From JBNPEO01 sp050490315 (lineage in GTDB: Bacteria; Actinomycetota; Actinomycetes; Actinomycetales; Micrococcaceae), in assembly GCF_050490315.1 (NCBI RefSeq), contig NZ_JBNPEO010000001.1:620001-684000 (forward strand): DNA of 64,000 nt. The letters are read 5' to 3'. The notes under the pieces were generated by a model that saw only the letters and a program-made list of their open reading frames with translations, searched no databases and had not been told where the DNA came from. Below, in pieces: positions 7,387-14,936 of this stretch. How positions within the stretch are numbered: the first letter of the stretch is position 1; each line of letters begins with the position of its first letter. Position numbers and translations under genes: made by a program.

Positions 7387-8936
7387 ACGTAGTTGTAGTG
7401 GGCGGCGGCGTTGCAGGACTCGTTGCAGCACGCGACTTTGCGCACGCAGGTCACGCCGTCACGGTTTTTGAGGCGAGTTCTACGTGGGGCGGCGCGCTCG
7501 GGAAGCACCAGCTCGCCGGGCTAACCCTGGACAGTGGTGCCGAATCCTTTGCCACCCGCACTGACGCGGTAGCGAATCTTGCCTCCGAGCTGGGCTTGGG
7601 TGAGCACATTGTTAGGCCTCTGCCAGGTGGAGCTTGGGTGCAATTGCCGCAGGGACCCCGAGAATTACCCAAGACCGGTGTCCTGGGAATTCCTGCGAAT
7701 CCGTGGGACCCGGAAGTTCGCCGCACCCTTGGGTGGTGGGGCTCGCTCCGGGCGTCCATGGACACGTTGATGCCTCCTGCTTGGGGGACTGAAGCTGAGC
7801 TATCCAGTGTTGCTGAGCTGGTTCAACGCCGGATGGGGCAACGAGTTTTGAAACGCTTGGTGGAGCCCGTAGTTGGCGGTGTCCACGCCGCAAGCGCCGC
7901 ACTTTTGGACGTTGACATGGTGGCCCCGGGGCTGCGCCCTGGAATCCAGGAGCAGGGTTCCCTCGCCAAAGCTGTTAAAGCCCAGCGAGCCAGACCAGCC
8001 GCGGCGGGTTCCGCCGTCGCAGGTATTTCCGGTGGCATGCACCGACTAGTTGAGTCGCTCCTAGAAGATCTGCGCAAGCATCGCGTGGTGCTGCAACGCG
8101 GGCTGTCAGTGGTGAGCATGAGCCGTACAGACGGTTCCCAAACTGACCTTACGCTCGGGCAAAGAGCGGACGACGACGGTACAACAGTTGAGGGATCAGC
8201 AGCAGAAATTGCTCCACTCTGGCGGGTGCGCACAACCCAAGGCGAGGCGCTCGCCTCGCACGTGGTGGTTGCCCTCGATGGGCCAAATGCTGTGGATCTG
8301 CTGGCCCCGTCCATTCCTGAGATGGTGCCGTTCCGGCCTGGTGCTGGACCCAACGTGAAGCTTGTCACGCTGGTTGTACGTGCACCAAAGCTGGATGCGA
8401 GGCCGCGCGGAACAGGAATTTTGGTGGCACCACAGAGGGCAGCCACACCAGGCGAAGCAGCTCGGACTGAAACTGCAGGAACTTCTAATATTCGGGCCAA
8501 GGCTCTTACGCATGTCACTGGCAAGTGGGAATGGACAGCTCAAGAAGCTGCCGCGGCGGTGGGTCCGGGTACACACGTTCTCCGGTTGTCCTATGGACGC
8601 CAGGCGGAAGCGAATTCTGACGCGGCCGCCACCGTTAGCTCCGTGACGAACCATAGTGATGAAGAACTGCTTGAGATTGCGCTCGCTGATGCAACAGCAC
8701 TTCTGGGTGTGCCGTTGGTAGAGGCGGACGTTGAGGCATGGGATGTGGTGACGTGGCAAGGAGCGCTGCCCTTTGCCGCCGTCGGGCATAAAAATCGTGT
8801 GGCGCAAGTGCGGCAACTGGCCCGAGGCCAATCAGGGCTCAGTGTTATTGGCGCATGGCTGGCAGGCACCGGGCTGGCCGCCGTTGTGGCGGACGCGCGG
8901 GCGGCAGTTCGGGGCGTTATTGAGCAGGGAACGTGA
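7383..8936 (+). CDS. hemY: Coproporphyrinogen III oxidase, HemY/CgoX type
   Basis: A 517-residue FAD enzyme with the N-terminal dinucleotide motif VVVVGGGVAGLVAARDFAHAGHAVTVFEAS. In actinobacteria and firmicutes the enzyme oxidises coproporphyrinogen III to coproporphyrin III (CgoX), rather than protoporphyrinogen, and feeds the coproporphyrin ferrochelatase. Family blocks seen include LDSGAESFATR, RRMGQRVLKRLVEPVVGGVHA, GISGGMHRLVESL, and the C-terminal GLSVIGAWLAGTGLAAVVADARAA. It is about 40-50 residues longer than usual because of polar insertions near residues 240-280 and 350-385. GTG at 7383 overlaps hemE. The hemQ neighbour two steps on supports the coproporphyrin assignment. Confidence 0.93.
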   Translation: MNVVVVGGGVAGLVAARDFAHAGHAVTVFEASSTWGGALGKHQLAGLTLDSGAESFATRTDAVANLASELGLGEHIVRPLPGGAWVQLPQGPRELPKTGVLGIPANPWDPEVRRTLGWWGSLRASMDTLMPPAWGTEAELSSVAELVQRRMGQRVLKRLVEPVVGGVHAASAALLDVDMVAPGLRPGIQEQGSLAKAVKAQRARPAAAGSAVAGISGGMHRLVESLLEDLRKHRVVLQRGLSVVSMSRTDGSQTDLTLGQRADDDGTTVEGSAAEIAPLWRVRTTQGEALASHVVVALDGPNAVDLLAPSIPEMVPFRPGAGPNVKLVTLVVRAPKLDARPRGTGILVAPQRAATPGEAARTETAGTSNIRAKALTHVTGKWEWTAQEAAAAVGPGTHVLRLSYGRQAEANSDAAATVSSVTNHSDEELLEIALADATALLGVPLVEADVEAWDVVTWQGALPFAAVGHKNRVAQVRQLARGQSGLSVIGAWLAGTGLAAVVADARAAVRGVIEQGT

Positions 8937-8952
8937 GCTGCGTTATGCGTTA

Positions 8953-8979
8953 CTTCTACGTGCTGTAGAAGACTAGAAT
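8953..8979 (+). promoter_or_regulatory. Inverted repeat and -10 box upstream of hemQ
   Basis: CTTCTAC-N5-GTAGAAG (8953-8971) is a perfect 7-5-7 inverted repeat. Two bases later comes TAGAAT (8974-8979), a good -10. The repeat therefore fills the spacer between -10 and a weak -35 (near gttact), as operators of activators of the MerR style or of blocking repressors do. The ribosome site ggag lies just before hemQ ATG 9018. The 17-base core TTCTACGTGCTGTAGAA shares TTC-N6-CTGTAGAA with the hemA/hemE region. Confidence 0.6.
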
Positions 8980-9017
8980 TTTTACTACCAAGCAAAACAT
9001 AAGGGACACTGGAGATC

Positions 9018-9728
9018 ATGAGCCACACATCTATGGAATCTGTCACTAAACCCGCCGAAGGCGACGAGGCCGAAGAGCTGTTCTTCACCCTCTGGACGGT
9101 ATTCAAGCGCACCGACAATGTTTTGCGCAGCGGCGACGCTGCTGAAGACTTCGACCGGCTGGCCGCCGAGCTCGCCGAAGAAGGTGTCACTGTCCGCGGA
9201 ACCTACGATGTTTCCGCTATGCGCGCCGACGCTGACGTGATGATTTGGCTGCACGGCCCCCGTCCCGAAGCGCTGCAAAAGGGAGTTCGTGACATCCGCC
9301 GCAGCAAACTCTTTACCGGCACCGAAGTTGTCTGGTCCGCCATGGGTGTGCACCGCGAAGCCGAGTTCTCCAAGAATCACAGCCCTGCTTTCTCGCGCGG
9401 TGTAGCACCGGCCGAATGGCTCTGTGTGTACCCATTTGTTCGCTCCTACGAGTGGTACCTGCTCCCCGCTGAGGAACGTGGCCGGATGCTGCGTGACCAC
9501 GGAATGCTGGGCCGCGACTTCCCGCAGGTCCTCTCTAACACTGTTTCATCCTTCGCTCTGGGTGACTGGGAGTGGATTCTGGCTCTTGAAGCTCCCGAGC
9601 TCACCGATCTTGTGGACCTGATGCGTCACTTGCGCTACACAGATGCCCGCAACCACGTCCGTGAAGAAGTTCCGTTCTACACCGGCCGCCGGATCGACGC
9701 TAACGGGATTGCCGAGGTCCTCGCATGA
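9018..9728 (+). CDS. hemQ: Coproheme decarboxylase HemQ (ChdC)
   Basis: HemQ (236 aa) decarboxylates two propionates of Fe-coproporphyrin III to make heme b, the last step of the coproporphyrin route, using hydrogen peroxide. It belongs to the chlorite dismutase-like family. Seen are the N-terminal TLWTVFKRTD, the dimeric alpha-beta blocks ADVMIWLHGPRPEALQ, the PFVRSYEWYLLPAEERGRMLRDHGMLGRDFP region carrying the catalytic Tyr and the heme-ligand His area, WEWILALEAPELTDLVDLMRHLRYTDAR and the C-terminal VPFYTGRRID. There is no signal peptide. ATG at 9018 has ggag upstream. The stop overlaps the hemH ATG (ATGA). It opens the second heme transcription unit after an 81-base gap with its own likely promoter. 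Confidence 0.96.
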   Translation: MSHTSMESVTKPAEGDEAEELFFTLWTVFKRTDNVLRSGDAAEDFDRLAAELAEEGVTVRGTYDVSAMRADADVMIWLHGPRPEALQKGVRDIRRSKLFTGTEVVWSAMGVHREAEFSKNHSPAFSRGVAPAEWLCVYPFVRSYEWYLLPAEERGRMLRDHGMLGRDFPQVLSNTVSSFALGDWEWILALEAPELTDLVDLMRHLRYTDARNHVREEVPFYTGRRIDANGIAEVLA

Positions 9729-10987
9729 GCTCGGTGAACTCAGCAACGAACGATGCAACGAACACTGCAACTAACGCCGTGACCGAAGCAGGCCGGATGG
9801 CCCCCAAGGACTACGACGCGATCCTTTTGGCCTCCTTCGGTGGCCCTGAAGGTCAAGACGATGTGATTCCCTTCCTGCGCAACGTCACCCGTGGCCGCGG
9901 TATCCCTGATGAGCGGCTTGAAGAGGTGAGCCACCACTACCGGGCCAACGGCGGAATCAGTCCCATCAACCAGCAGAACCGCGAACTCAAGGTAGCCATT
10001 GAAGGCGAACTCGATGCGCGCGGCATTGAACTGCCGGTCTACTGGGGTAACCGCAACTGGGACCCGTACATCCCGCAGACCCTCCAGGACATGTACGACG
10101 CCGGTCACCGCAAGGTTCTGATGATCACCACGAGTGCCTACTCGTGTTACTCCAGCTGCCGCCAGTACCGCGAAGACATCGGTATGGCTCTGGTGGAAAC
10201 CGGGCTGGACGGAAAGCTGGAAGTGGACAAGGTGCGCCAGTACTTTGACCACCCTGGCTTTGTGGAGCCCTTCGTTGAAGGCACACTCGCAGGTGTAGCC
10301 GAAGTCCGTGCAAAGCTCGCAGCCGCCGGAAATGCTGAAGAGTCAGCTGACTCGGTACACATCCTGTTCTCCACGCACTCCATCCCTACGCGAGATGCAG
10401 AGGCAGCTGGACGTTCCGAGGGCGATCCGCGCAGCTTCGAAGAAGGGTCCGCCTATGTGGCCCAGCATTTGGCTACCGGCGCTGAGATTATCCGCCGTAT
10501 TGAGGCAGAGGCTGGAGCCACTATCCCGTGGTCCTTGGTGTACCAGTCACGCTCCGGCGCTCCGCACGTTCCTTGGCTTGAACCGGACATCAATGACGCG
10601 ATTGAAGAACTCCACGGCAAGGGTGTTAAGGCCGTAGTGATTGTGCCCTTGGGTTTTGTGAGCGACCATATGGAAGTTGTGTGGGACCTAGACACCGAAG
10701 CGATGGAAACCAGCCAGAAACTGGGACTTGAAGCAGTGCGTGTTCCCACCCCGGGCACCCATGTTAAGTTCATCACCGGCATTGTGGACCTGATCTGCGA
10801 ACGCACCGCCAACAACAACATTGCCGACCGGCCGCACCTGACCGACCTTGGTCCCTGGTTCGACGTGTGCCGCCCGGGTTGCTGCGCCAACTTCCGTGGC
10901 GAAAAGCCCACCATTGCTGGCGCAGACACCACTGTTGGTACCGGTCATGCCCCGTACCTGAAGGCAGTTCAGGACCAGACCAAATGA
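9725..10987 (+). CDS. hemH: Coproporphyrin III ferrochelatase (CpfC)
   Basis: HemH (420 aa) inserts Fe(II) into coproporphyrin III. The N-terminus carries a short Asn/Thr/Ala-rich leader before YDAILLASFGGPEGQDDVIPFLRNVTRGRGIP. The metal-site His is in LFSTHSIP (about residue 220), and the conserved Glu region is GFVSDHMEVVWDLD. Cysteines SCYSSCRQYRED and the late CRPGCCANFRG fit the [2Fe-2S] cluster reported for actinobacterial ferrochelatases. GNRNWDPYIPQTL and QSRSGAPHVPWLEPDI are further family blocks. Start ATG 9725 overlaps hemQ; stop overlaps hemC ATG 10984, so hemQ-hemH-hemC are tightly coupled. Confidence 0.95.
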   Translation: MSSVNSATNDATNTATNAVTEAGRMAPKDYDAILLASFGGPEGQDDVIPFLRNVTRGRGIPDERLEEVSHHYRANGGISPINQQNRELKVAIEGELDARGIELPVYWGNRNWDPYIPQTLQDMYDAGHRKVLMITTSAYSCYSSCRQYREDIGMALVETGLDGKLEVDKVRQYFDHPGFVEPFVEGTLAGVAEVRAKLAAAGNAEESADSVHILFSTHSIPTRDAEAAGRSEGDPRSFEEGSAYVAQHLATGAEIIRRIEAEAGATIPWSLVYQSRSGAPHVPWLEPDINDAIEELHGKGVKAVVIVPLGFVSDHMEVVWDLDTEAMETSQKLGLEAVRVPTPGTHVKFITGIVDLICERTANNNIADRPHLTDLGPWFDVCRPGCCANFRGEKPTIAGADTTVGTGHAPYLKAVQDQTK

Positions 10988-11967
10988 GTATTCGTGTTGG
11001 AACACGTGCCAGCAAACTAGCCCTCACCCAATCCCAGCAAACGGCTGACCGCTTGGCCGCCGTGGGAGGTTTTGACACCCAACTGGTGCACATCAAAACT
11101 GACGGCGACGTTCTCACTGGGCCACTGTCCCAAATGGGTGGCACCGGTGTGTTTGTGGTCGCCCTGCGCGAGGCACTCCTTCGCGGAGACTGTGACGTAG
11201 CTGTGCACTCCCTCAAAGACTTGCCCACCGGTAGCACTGTTGGGTTGTCGATAGCGGCCGTGCCCAAGCGCGTGGATCACCGCGACGTTTTGTGCGCACG
11301 TGACGGGCTGACCTTGGCGCAGCTACCAGCGGGTTCGAAGGTCGGGACAGGGTCACCTCGCCGTGCCGCCCAGCTGCGTACCGCGCGCCCTGACCTGACA
11401 GTGGTGGACATTCGAGGCAACGTGGATACTCGCCTTGGCCGCGTGCCAGGACTGCCGGGCAATCCGGAGGCCGCTGTGGTTCCCGGCAAATCTGGTGACC
11501 TTGACGCAGTTGTACTCGCTGCGGCAGGTCTAGAGCGAATCGGCCGCAGCGACGTCGTTACGGAGTTTTTTGAACCCGAAGTGATGCTCCCGGCGCCTGG
11601 CCAGGGCGCACTCGCGATCGAATGCCGCACCGCCGATGCTCCCGCGAGCGGGTCTCAAGAGGTTCTTGCCCAGGCACTTGCAGCAATTGACGACGTCGAC
11701 ACTCGCCTCGCCGTGACAGCTGAACGTGCACTTTTGGCTCGCTTGGAGGCCGGTTGCGCAGCACCCGTGGGGGCGCTTGCCGTCCGGAAGGGCAGCATGT
11801 TGCACCTTGAAGCGGTGGTGTGCGCTGTTGATGGCACCCAACAAATGCGAGTCAAAAAGGCTACCGATGGGCTCACTGAGGTTGGTGCGACTCTGTTGGG
11901 AATCCAACTGGCCGAGGAACTTTTGGCTGGCGGGGTAGCGGAATTTGCAGACCTTGCAGCTCACTGA
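10984..11967 (+). CDS. hemC: Hydroxymethylbilane synthase
   Basis: HemC (327 aa) links four porphobilinogens into hydroxymethylbilane. The start ATG 10984 overlaps the hemH stop and gives SIRVGTRASKLALTQSQQTAD, the classic N-terminus. VHSLKDLPT, RVDHRDVLCARDG, KVGTGSPRRAAQLRTARPDL, DIRGNVDTRL, and LPAPGQGALAIECR follow in family order. The cofactor-attachment Cys is in LEAGCAAPVGALA (about residue 258). A segment of about 10-15 extra residues (PGLPGNPEAAVVPGKSG) sits after the RGNVDTRL motif. The downstream hemD begins a little inside or just after the hemC stop. Confidence 0.96.
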   Translation: MSIRVGTRASKLALTQSQQTADRLAAVGGFDTQLVHIKTDGDVLTGPLSQMGGTGVFVVALREALLRGDCDVAVHSLKDLPTGSTVGLSIAAVPKRVDHRDVLCARDGLTLAQLPAGSKVGTGSPRRAAQLRTARPDLTVVDIRGNVDTRLGRVPGLPGNPEAAVVPGKSGDLDAVVLAAAGLERIGRSDVVTEFFEPEVMLPAPGQGALAIECRTADAPASGSQEVLAQALAAIDDVDTRLAVTAERALLARLEAGCAAPVGALAVRKGSMLHLEAVVCAVDGTQQMRVKKATDGLTEVGATLLGIQLAEELLAGGVAEFADLAAH

Positions 11968-11986
11968 TTCTCACGCCGCGGAGGTC

Positions 11987-12883
11987 ATGCCACTCAATGG
12001 CTACAGGGTTCTGATCACCCGAAGCCCAGACAGGGCTGGGGCACTGTGTTCGGCGCTCAAGCACGCTGGTGCTGAACCGTGGCTATTGCCGTTGATTGAT
12101 TTTGAACGCGCCAGCGATCAGCACTCGATCGAACTGTGCCTGGATGCCATGGTGGCTGGCGGTTTCGATTGGCTGGTGGTCAGCAGCATCACCACGGTGC
12201 GGGCACTCAAAGAAGCGGCTGCAGAACGTGGAACCACTCTCGCTGCTTTGGTTCCCGAACGGACCAAGGTGGCAACGATCGGCCCGTCTTCCCGAGCGAT
12301 TCTGGAAGCCGAAGGGCTCACAGTGCATTTGGCACCGACCGGTGTGCAATCGGCTGAAGGTCTGCTCGACGTTTGGCCGGCAGGGGAGTGCTCAGTGTTG
12401 CTGCCCCAAGCCGATATTGCAGCGGAGGCTCTCTGCGACGGACTTCGTGCTGCAGGGGCAGAGGTACGGACTGTGACCGCCTACCATACGGTGGACTACC
12501 CTGCCCGGCCCGAGCACCGCCTCACGCAAGAGCTTGAGCCCGGGCTGGGCACCGAATCAGCAACGGTGGCAGGTGGTGACACAACCGCCTGGGCTGGCGA
12601 ACTCGACGGCCCCGCCGCCGTGGCACGACTGAATGCCGGTGGGCTGGACGCCGTCGTCGCCGCTTCACCGAGTGCAGCGCGCCGGATCCATACAACCCTA
12701 GGTGACCTGGGACCTGCAGCGTTTATCGCCATCGGTGAATCCACAGCGGCCCAAGCCCGTACGCTCGGCATCGACGTGGCAGCCACCGCAGCCACACCAA
12801 CGCCGCAAGGAATTGTTCAAGCCTGCATGGCAGCCCTGGCCGGGGCAAACCACGGCAGCAACAGCAGGAAGGTAACACCATGA
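11987..12883 (+). CDS. hemD: Uroporphyrinogen-III synthase
   Basis: HemD closes and inverts ring D of hydroxymethylbilane to make uroporphyrinogen III. The family is poorly conserved, but the protein shows LNGYRVLITRSPDRAGALCSALKHAGAEPWLLPLIDF, FDWLVVSSITTVRAL, KVATIGPSSRAILEAEGL, VLLPQADIAAEALCDGLRAAGAEVRTVTAYHTV, and DAVVAASPSAARRIH followed by AFIAIGESTAAQARTLG. ATG 11987 (298 aa) is preferred because gcggagg stands just before it and the family motif begins at once; a TTG at 11945 inside hemC would add 14 residues. A poorly conserved region about residues 165-205 appears inserted. Position between hemC and hemB supports the call. The stop overlaps hemB ATG. Confidence 0.92.
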   Translation: MPLNGYRVLITRSPDRAGALCSALKHAGAEPWLLPLIDFERASDQHSIELCLDAMVAGGFDWLVVSSITTVRALKEAAAERGTTLAALVPERTKVATIGPSSRAILEAEGLTVHLAPTGVQSAEGLLDVWPAGECSVLLPQADIAAEALCDGLRAAGAEVRTVTAYHTVDYPARPEHRLTQELEPGLGTESATVAGGDTTAWAGELDGPAAVARLNAGGLDAVVAASPSAARRIHTTLGDLGPAAFIAIGESTAAQARTLGIDVAATAATPTPQGIVQACMAALAGANHGSNSRKVTP

Positions 12884-13860
12884 GTTTCCCCCACCACCGT
12901 CCCCGGCGGCTCCGCACCACACCCGCCATGCGCAGGCTCACCGCCGAATACCGGCTTGACCCGGCCGAGCTGATCCTGCCGATGTTTATCAGCGAGGGCA
13001 TTGCAGAACCTCGCCCCATCTCCTCCATGCCCGGTGTAGTCCAGCACACCTCGGACAGTCTCAAGCGCGCAGCGCACGAGGCAGTTAAAGCCGGGATCGG
13101 TGGCCTGATGCTCTTTGGTATCCCTGAGACCCGGGACGCACGCGGCACAGCCTCCCTCGACGAGAACGGCGTCCTCAACAAAGCAATCCGTGAGCTCAAA
13201 GCCGAGCTGGGATCCGACACCGTGTTGATGAGCGATCTGTGCCTCGATGAATTCACCGACCACGGCCACTGCGGTGTCCTGGACGCCAACGGCTACGTGG
13301 ACAACGATGCCACCTTGGAAATCTACGGCCAGATGGCAGTGGCACAAGCAAGCGCCGGGGCAGATGTTGTGGCGCCGTCCGGAATGATGGACGGACAAAT
13401 CGCGGTCATTCGCCAGAGCCTCGAAGAAGAAGGTTTCGGCAACACTGCGGTCCTCGCCTACGCTGCTAAGTACGCCTCGGCGTTTTACGGCCCCTTCCGT
13501 GAAGCAGTGGATTCGCAACTCAAAGGCGACCGGCGTACCTACCAAATGGATGCTTCCAACCGCCGCGAAGCACTTCTGGAAGTTGAACTGGACCTCGAAG
13601 AAGGTGCAGACATGGTGATGGTCAAGCCTGCCATGAGCTACCTCGACATCTTGGCTGACGTCGCTGCCATGAGCCCGGTCCCCGTGGCCGCCTACCAAAT
13701 CTCGGGCGAATACGCGATGATCGAGGCGGCAGCAGCCAACGGGTGGATCGATAGGCGTTCAGCCATCACCGAGTCCGTCCTTGGAATCAAACGCGCTGGC
13801 GCCAACATGGTCCTGACTTACTGGGCCACGGAACTCGCCGGCTGGCTCAAGGAGCAATAA
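12880..13860 (+). CDS. hemB: Delta-aminolevulinic acid dehydratase (porphobilinogen synthase)
   Basis: HemB (326 aa) condenses two ALA molecules into porphobilinogen. The two Schiff-base lysines are in VLAYAAKYASAFYGPFREA (about residue 195) and MVMVKPAMSYLDIL (about residue 248). The metal segment reads LCLDEFTDHGHCG: two of the three Cys of the zinc-type site are present but the middle one is Asp, an intermediate between zinc and magnesium types. MSFPHHRPRRLRTTPAMRRLTAEYRLDPAELILPMF is the normal N-terminus and YQISGEYAMIEAAAANGWID is also typical. The TAA stop overlaps the next gene's ATG (TAATG). Confidence 0.96.
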   Translation: MSFPHHRPRRLRTTPAMRRLTAEYRLDPAELILPMFISEGIAEPRPISSMPGVVQHTSDSLKRAAHEAVKAGIGGLMLFGIPETRDARGTASLDENGVLNKAIRELKAELGSDTVLMSDLCLDEFTDHGHCGVLDANGYVDNDATLEIYGQMAVAQASAGADVVAPSGMMDGQIAVIRQSLEEEGFGNTAVLAYAAKYASAFYGPFREAVDSQLKGDRRTYQMDASNRREALLEVELDLEEGADMVMVKPAMSYLDILADVAAMSPVPVAAYQISGEYAMIEAAAANGWIDRRSAITESVLGIKRAGANMVLTYWATELAGWLKEQ

Positions 13861-14936
13861 TGAGTGACCCCCAGATCCTGCTCGGCCTCAACACCTTCGG
13901 GGACGTTGACCTTGATGCGGATGGGCAAGCTAAATCCCATGCCGTGGTGCTCCGCCAAATCTTGGAGCAAGCAGAACTAGCTGATTCGGTGGGACTGCAC
14001 GCCTTCGGCGTTGGCGAACATCACAGGCGGGACTTCGCGGTCTCCGCCCCGGAAGTGTTCCTTGCTGCTGCAGCGGCACGGACCAAAAACATCCTCCTCG
14101 GTTCAGCCGTAACCGTGCTCAGCTCCGATGACCCAATCCGGGTTTTCCAGCGCTTTGCTACGGTGGATGCCCTGTCCAACGGACGCGCCGAGGTCATGCT
14201 GGGCCGCGGCTCCTTTGTTGAGTCCTTCCCACTTTTTGGTCTAGACCTTGCTGACTATGAGGTCCTGTTCGAAGAAAAGCTAGAACTCTTTGACAAGGTC
14301 CGCTCACAGAAACCAGTCAATTGGGACGGGCGTACCCGGCCAGGTATTCACGGCCTGAGCGTCTACCCGCGCCTTGAAGGGCACCTTTTGCCCACCTGGA
14401 TTGGTGTTGGTGGCACCCCGGAATCCGTACTGCGTTGCGCCGAATATGGGTACCCCATTATCTTCGCCATCATTGGTGGGGAACCGCGCGCCTTCGCTCC
14501 GCTGGTAGACCTGTACCGTGAGGCTCTAGCCAAGTACGGGCACCAACCTCAACAAATCGCCACCCACTCTCCGGGCTTCGTGGCAGCCACTGATCAGGAA
14601 GCGCGGGACACCCTGTTCCCGCATTGGATCACATACCGCAACAGGCTAGGTGCCGAACGCGGTTGGGGACCCGGAAGTCGGGCTGAATTTGACGCCATGT
14701 GTGAGCCGGAAGGCGCACTGTATGTGGGCTCCCCGGAGACAGTGGCACAGAAGATTGCGCTACTCAAGCGGAATCTCGGCGTCGACCGTTTTGACCTCAA
14801 GTACGGCAACGGAACTTTGCCCCACGAGGCCATGATGGAATGCATCCGCCTCTACGGCGCTGAGGTCAAACCTCGCGTTGCAGAACTTTTGGCCGGCACC
14901 GCCACCGCCGCCACAAACACCGCCACCGCAGAATGA
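13860..14936 (+). CDS. Luciferase-like (LLM class) flavin-dependent oxidoreductase inside the heme operon
   Basis: A 358-residue bacterial-luciferase-fold protein. Such enzymes bind FMN or F420 and oxidise varied small molecules. Motifs include the N-terminal GLNTFGDVDLDADG, LADSVGLHAFGVGEHHRRDFAVSAPEVFLAAAAARTKNILLGSAVTVLSSDDPIRVFQRFATVDALSNGRAEVMLGRGSF, and GLSVYPRLEGHLLPTWIGVGGTPESVLRCAEYGYPIIFAIIGG in several separated blocks. It starts by TAATG overlap with hemB and its own stop overlaps the hemL ATG, so it is translated in line with heme genes. No heme role is known for the family; the position suggests one or a linked redox function. C-terminus ends in an Ala/Thr repeat-like tail. Confidence 0.9.
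   Translation: MSDPQILLGLNTFGDVDLDADGQAKSHAVVLRQILEQAELADSVGLHAFGVGEHHRRDFAVSAPEVFLAAAAARTKNILLGSAVTVLSSDDPIRVFQRFATVDALSNGRAEVMLGRGSFVESFPLFGLDLADYEVLFEEKLELFDKVRSQKPVNWDGRTRPGIHGLSVYPRLEGHLLPTWIGVGGTPESVLRCAEYGYPIIFAIIGGEPRAFAPLVDLYREALAKYGHQPQQIATHSPGFVAATDQEARDTLFPHWITYRNRLGAERGWGPGSRAEFDAMCEPEGALYVGSPETVAQKIALLKRNLGVDRFDLKYGNGTLPHEAMMECIRLYGAEVKPRVAELLAGTATAATNTATAE

Noticed and set aside
7823..8524. 233-codon open frame antisense to hemY
   Set aside because: Low-complexity Ser/Arg product, shadow of a real flavoprotein gene.
12817..13698. 293-codon open frame antisense to hemB
   Set aside because: hemB motifs are complete on the plus strand; the antisense product has no recognisable features.
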